Shown piece by piece: positions 60,084 through 64,000 of a DNA stretch of 64,000 nt. The translations under genes were made by a program, and so were the position numbers. The stretch's first letter is position 1. Each line of letters opens with the position of its first letter. Origin of the DNA: UBA2365 sp964594045 (GTDB lineage: Bacteria; Bacteroidota; Bacteroidia; Chitinophagales; Saprospiraceae); NCBI GenBank assembly GCA_964594045.1, contig CAZQKR010000009.1:56117-120116 (forward strand), given 5' to 3'. The notes under the pieces were generated by a model. The model worked only from the letters and a program-made list of their open reading frames with translations, had not been told where the DNA came from and did not search any database.

Positions 60084-60117
60084 AAAAGAGGCTAACCTTC
60101 CGGTCAGCCTCTTTTTT
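60084..60117. terminator. Bidirectional intrinsic terminator
   Basis: AGAGGCT-ACC and GGT-AGCCTCT pair around TTCC with one mismatch, A-rich on the left and six T on the right. It serves the Ppx/GppA-like gene and the convergent peroxidase gene. Confidence 0.9.
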
Positions 60118-60137
60118 ATTGTAAGCTGTTCAACTTA

Positions 60138-63100
60138 TTACTGTTTAAGTATCTTAACAGAATTAGTCAATTCGGTGCCTTCCAGAATTACGGTATAAAA
60201 ACCATTTGGTAAATTCTGAAGATCCAGCCTGAAAATATTTTCACCTTCATACAGAGTCACTGGCCTGTTGTCAACCATTTGACCCAGTGTATTAAAGACC
60301 TTTAGACTACCGCTCTCATTATAGGGATAATGAATTGAAACCTGTGAAGATCCAAAAGTCGGATTAGGGTATACTTTCAATTCTCCCTGCTGAACCAGCA
60401 CATCTTCATCAGCCGTGATGGGGGTATAATAGAATACATCTTCAGTCGGGATACATTCAATATCGGTATTCCTTAAAACTATATGTCCCAACTTGGTACT
60501 TCTGATGTCATCAATCTCTGCTGGTGTGAAAGCAGGGTCATTTTCAAAATAGAATCTGTCACCATCCCTGAGTGCGGTAAACTGTTTTAGCAAGACAGCA
60601 TTCATCAATTCCCCGAAAACTGATCCCGGCAGGTGTTTTTCCGCTAGAATGCCGGTAAATACATCAACATTATCGATATTGCATTCGTATGCTTCACAGA
60701 GTTTGAGGTTAGTTTCAAAATTATCGGATATTTTTCCAAAACTGGTCATTTTTGGTAAACCGTAATGTTCCCTCGTAGAATTATAATCCATAATTCCACG
60801 TTCTCTGCCCCTCATGATATTAAGGGCAACCAGGTCCATACCACCTGCTCCCGGAGGTCCGAAAAGAAAATTCCGCAAATCGCTGACCACCTGTGCATCT
60901 GTCTGTTGCTGTGGTTTGTTCACACAACCAATCATAAATGGCTCTATTCCATCCACTTCCCTGATCAGTGCAGGTGCAAAGAATACATCCTTAAAATTAA
61001 GATGTCCCTTCTCATGGATCTCACAATCAGCACCGATCCTTTCAATGACCGGATTGACCATCGTATGGCCAAATCTGAAGGCAGCAGCTGTGAACATATT
61101 GGTTACCTGCGGATTCACATCCGGTTTATACCCGGTGTAAGCAGGTAAATGAATTCCCAGAACGGGCAACCATTCATGATATACAATATTGGAAAAATAG
61201 GCGATCACCATCCGCCTGGCATGCTGGAACAACTGTTCATCCACCCATTCGGGATGTTTGATTTTCAATTCATCACAAATTCTGTTATGTTCTCTGACAA
61301 ACAAGGTATGCATTGCTGCCAGTATGGGTTGTTCATTTGCCCTTGATTCTCCCGCAACAAACCATTTACCGTCAGGGGGCACTATTGCGCGATCCATGTG
61401 GGGCGCATTCGGATCTACCGGGCTTTCATACTCTCCATCGATCGTATTGTATGGAAGCAAATTGCCGGCTGAAGTTCTGAATTTTCCGTCAACATAAGCT
61501 CTTATCCATCTTGTCCTCTCAAAATCAGAACCATATAAAAATGATGCATCGATAAAACCTGTAATCGCATTATTAAATAACCTGGGGTTTTCCGGTGAAT
61601 TGCCGGTACCCGGCACAAATTCAGATCTCGTTGAAGGTATGTATTTCGTGCCTGTTCCTGATGGATCAAAAAAGGGATCAAACTTAGGCACAGGAATGTT
61701 GGCTGGTTCATTTTTGGATAAGTGAGTCAATGCAAAATCATGGTCAAGCAATTGCCCGAATGCAAAAACGAAGGAACTCAAACCATAAGAGTTTGGCATT
61801 TCACCAATTTGATCAAATACAATATTACTAATCTCTCTTTCATTCCTTCTTTCCGGAGCTGCCGGAGACGACATTCCGTCGTCATACATCATAGGCATAT
61901 CATGATTCAATAATGAATTTGTAGACGCCCAGGTATACTGATCGAGGTTATTGTCCATACCGTTTATGGTACGGATCTGATCCGGAGGAGCGACGGCATA
62001 AAACATATTTCCTGAAACGGAAGGCATATCCGAATTGTAATTCAAGAGATCTGCAAGCTTTGTATTGGTGATCATATCTTTTTCTTCCTGAGTAAGGCCT
62101 TCATCAATCAGATAGAAGAACCTGTCTCCATCCCTGAGTTGCTCAAACTGGGCCTGCATGATTTTATTCAAGGTATATCCGAAAAGCTTCCCCGGATCTT
62201 TTTTTTCTGCGAGCAAACCGACCCATGCATCGATGTTATTGATATTGCCCTGATAGGCAACGTACAATTGCTGAACTGTTGCAGGATCATTGCAGATCTG
62301 CGCAAAACTGGTCAGTTTTGGGAGGCCGAAATTCTCTCTCAATGTATTAAAATCCGGCATTCCCCTGTCCCTGCCCCTTTGAATATTCAGTGCAACCAGG
62401 TCCAATCCTCCTGAGCCCGGCTGTCCGAAAAGGAAATTTCTCAGGTCGTCCATGACTTTTGCATCCAGAGCCTGGTGCGTCTGATGACACATCCCTTTGA
62501 TATAGACGTCAATGCCTTCGCTCTCCAGTATCAGTTCTGGCCTGAAATAAGAATCCTTTAATTTGATGTTTCCTTCATCAATGATATGCCCGAATTCATT
62601 CAGTCTGTTGATATTGGAATTGAGGATGGTATGTCCGTACCTGAGTGCAGCAGCAGAAAAGACATTGAAAATCTGCGTTTTGACTTCGGGTTTGTATCCG
62701 CTATAAGCAGGCAGAACCACACCCAGAGAAGGCAACCATTCATTGTAAACAATGGATTGTAACATACCACCAACAATTTTTCTGGCTTTCTGATAGATCT
62801 GCTCATCAGTCCAATCCGGATGTTGAGCTTTGATGATATCACACTGCCGGTTATGTTCTCTCATCCAGAGTGTATGAAAAGAGATCAGAAGCAGGTTCTG
62901 GTTGAGCCTGGTATCACCGGCAACAAAACCTTTAAAATTATTTGGTCTGTATTCCAGGACAGGTGCTGAAGGGTCAAATGGCGCCTCATATTCCCGTGTG
63001 GTCGTATTGAAAGGCAATAAGTTACCCCTGGAAGTCATTAACTTCCCGTTGACGAAAGACCTGAGCCAGGTGGCTGTCTGTTCATCAGAACCGTATATGG

Positions 63101-63602
63101 CCGAACCATCAATATATGCAGTGACACTGTTGGGGTAGAGTCTTGGATTTCCGGGACCTGTCCCGCTGCCTTCCAGGTACTCACTTCTGAGAAAAGGAAT
63201 GAAGGCAGAACCTGTTGCATCAGGATCAAACCACGGATCTGCAATGGGTACTTCAATATTAAGTGGTTCGGTGGCAGTTTCCCTCACCAGGGTAACTTCA
63301 TGGTCAATAAATTGACCAAAAGCGATATTAAAATCGCTGAATCCCATCGGCTCATTGATCAGCTTATCCTGGGCAAAAATAATATTGCTCAATTCCCTTG
63401 TACTTTTCCGGTTTTGACCTGCCGGAGACCCAAAACCGTCTCCAAAACTAACAGTCGTATTCCAGATCATGGCATCACCCTTGGTTCCCCATTCCGGATT
63501 GGCCGTATTATTGCCGTAGCCGTTGATGCTCCTGTTTTGTGCAAAACCCGAATGAACAGATAGCGCCAAACATAAAATCAGTAAAGGATCAATTAATTTC
63601 AT
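60138..63602 (-). CDS. Secreted tandem animal-type haem peroxidase with T9SS sorting domain
   Basis: The 1154-residue protein has a signal peptide (LIDPLLILCLALSVHSGFAQ), two consecutive animal haem peroxidase domains (about residues 40-545 and 560-1060) and a T9SS type A tail (LKVYPNPTFGSS to SVKILKQ). In domain 1 the distal Asp100-His101 (FGQFIDHE), distal Arg232 (GDTRLNQN) and proximal His324 (RYGHT) are visible. Domain 2 has FGQLLDHD, GESRANEQ and RFGHT. Domain 1 has Gln where myeloperoxidase has its haem-linking Glu; domain 2 keeps Glu. Both domains therefore look able to bind haem. The enzymes oxidise halides or phenols with H2O2; surface location suggests defence, adhesion or matrix cross-linking. 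Confidence 0.92.
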   Translation of the reverse strand: MKLIDPLLILCLALSVHSGFAQNRSINGYGNNTANPEWGTKGDAMIWNTTVSFGDGFGSPAGQNRKSTRELSNIIFAQDKLINEPMGFSDFNIAFGQFIDHEVTLVRETATEPLNIEVPIADPWFDPDATGSAFIPFLRSEYLEGSGTGPGNPRLYPNSVTAYIDGSAIYGSDEQTATWLRSFVNGKLMTSRGNLLPFNTTTREYEAPFDPSAPVLEYRPNNFKGFVAGDTRLNQNLLLISFHTLWMREHNRQCDIIKAQHPDWTDEQIYQKARKIVGGMLQSIVYNEWLPSLGVVLPAYSGYKPEVKTQIFNVFSAAALRYGHTILNSNINRLNEFGHIIDEGNIKLKDSYFRPELILESEGIDVYIKGMCHQTHQALDAKVMDDLRNFLFGQPGSGGLDLVALNIQRGRDRGMPDFNTLRENFGLPKLTSFAQICNDPATVQQLYVAYQGNINNIDAWVGLLAEKKDPGKLFGYTLNKIMQAQFEQLRDGDRFFYLIDEGLTQEEKDMITNTKLADLLNYNSDMPSVSGNMFYAVAPPDQIRTINGMDNNLDQYTWASTNSLLNHDMPMMYDDGMSSPAAPERRNEREISNIVFDQIGEMPNSYGLSSFVFAFGQLLDHDFALTHLSKNEPANIPVPKFDPFFDPSGTGTKYIPSTRSEFVPGTGNSPENPRLFNNAITGFIDASFLYGSDFERTRWIRAYVDGKFRTSAGNLLPYNTIDGEYESPVDPNAPHMDRAIVPPDGKWFVAGESRANEQPILAAMHTLFVREHNRICDELKIKHPEWVDEQLFQHARRMVIAYFSNIVYHEWLPVLGIHLPAYTGYKPDVNPQVTNMFTAAAFRFGHTMVNPVIERIGADCEIHEKGHLNFKDVFFAPALIREVDGIEPFMIGCVNKPQQQTDAQVVSDLRNFLFGPPGAGGMDLVALNIMRGRERGIMDYNSTREHYGLPKMTSFGKISDNFETNLKLCEAYECNIDNVDVFTGILAEKHLPGSVFGELMNAVLLKQFTALRDGDRFYFENDPAFTPAEIDDIRSTKLGHIVLRNTDIECIPTEDVFYYTPITADEDVLVQQGELKVYPNPTFGSSQVSIHYPYNESGSLKVFNTLGQMVDNRPVTLYEGENIFRLDLQNLPNGFYTVILEGTELTNSVKILKQ

Positions 63603-64000
63603 ACCAAAAAATTTTAATTTTGATTTGCTTTAGGCAATCCTCCTGCTTTGGTCATTTTTTACTCAATATTTTTAATAAAGTAAATTCTAAAAGTCGGCTC
63701 ATCACTGAAAACTCCTGTGAACAGAAAATCAATGATCGGGGATCAGTCACTGCACATCATCCCGGATAAGATACACACTTTCCAATAAAAGCTGCCAAAA
63801 CGGATATCAATCAACCCAAACAGTTGGATGTACTAAAAACCGGGGAAATCCAATGTAAATGTAGATCAATTTTGGTAATCTGCGACAGTAATGACAGTAT
63901 TTTTTTGATTTCCAATTATTTATCATTTTTTTAAACATACTTAATTAACAATAGTTCGTTAAAAAAATAAATAAATAGTTGATATTCAGTAAAATAAGTA
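63603..64000. other. Right-edge intergenic region
   Basis: The 398 bases to the window end have no supported gene. The last 120 are strongly AT-rich. The promoter of the peroxidase gene should lie in the first 100 bases on the minus strand, but I see no clear consensus. Confidence 0.4.

Overview
The window looks like a chromosomal segment of a Bacteroidota bacterium. Four proteins carry type IX secretion (T9SS) C-terminal sorting domains. There are TonB-dependent and carboxypeptidase-regulatory-domain outer membrane proteins, a GLPGLI protein and a DUF4292 lipoprotein. Several genes are preceded by the Bacteroidota promoter (TTG, 18-20 bp, TAnnTTTG), and recognisable Shine-Dalgarno sequences are scarce. 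A Saprospiria-like or related lineage would fit the giant SdrD-repeat protein and the animal-type haem peroxidases, but that placement is inference.

Layout. 1-2.2 kb: the C-terminal barrel of an Omp85-like protein and a secreted T9SS protein. 2.3-3.6 kb: pdxA, with a candidate structured small RNA running convergently into its 3' end. 4-11 kb: a 2317-residue secreted adhesin-like protein with 15 SdrD-type repeats. 11-15.8 kb: fumC, an ADP-forming acyl-CoA synthetase and a small T9SS protein.

15.8-28.8 kb is an accessory island that is visibly AT-richer and full of repeats. It holds a palindromic MITE-like element, a 15-unit 21-bp minisatellite, two decayed copies of one small gene, IS21-like terminal repeats, an XRE-ImmA/IrrE plus PIN toxin-antitoxin-like pair, and a minus-strand series of genes. 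Three of these minus-strand genes, two with HEPN-like R-X4-6-H motifs, are each followed by an integron attC-like palindrome. Behind them lie a complete MmeI-type single-chain restriction-modification enzyme and an AbiL-like RloA/RloB pair. The MmeI and Rlo genes sit between 64-bp direct repeats. This island is the most likely home of an undescribed system.

29-44.5 kb returns to core and envelope functions: an outer membrane beta-barrel protein with a GLPGLI partner, a BASS-type transporter, two Hsp20 chaperones, a TonB-dependent receptor (possibly for copper) with a small CxxCC protein, a YceI-porin-YceI operon divergent from a cysteine-bearing Crp/Fnr regulator, and a zinc peptidase. Two paralogous small exported proteins follow, then a second MITE-like element with 16-bp terminal inverted repeats.

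45-64 kb is a conserved housekeeping and envelope region: a TPR membrane protein, a beta-barrel protein, pyruvate kinase, a TPR / DUF4292 / EnvC-like cluster, hflX, a small membrane protein, exodeoxyribonuclease III, two thioredoxin-fold proteins, a membrane-anchored Ppx/GppA-like ASKHA protein and a tandem animal-type haem peroxidase. No rRNA, tRNA, CRISPR array, transposase or integrase gene was found.
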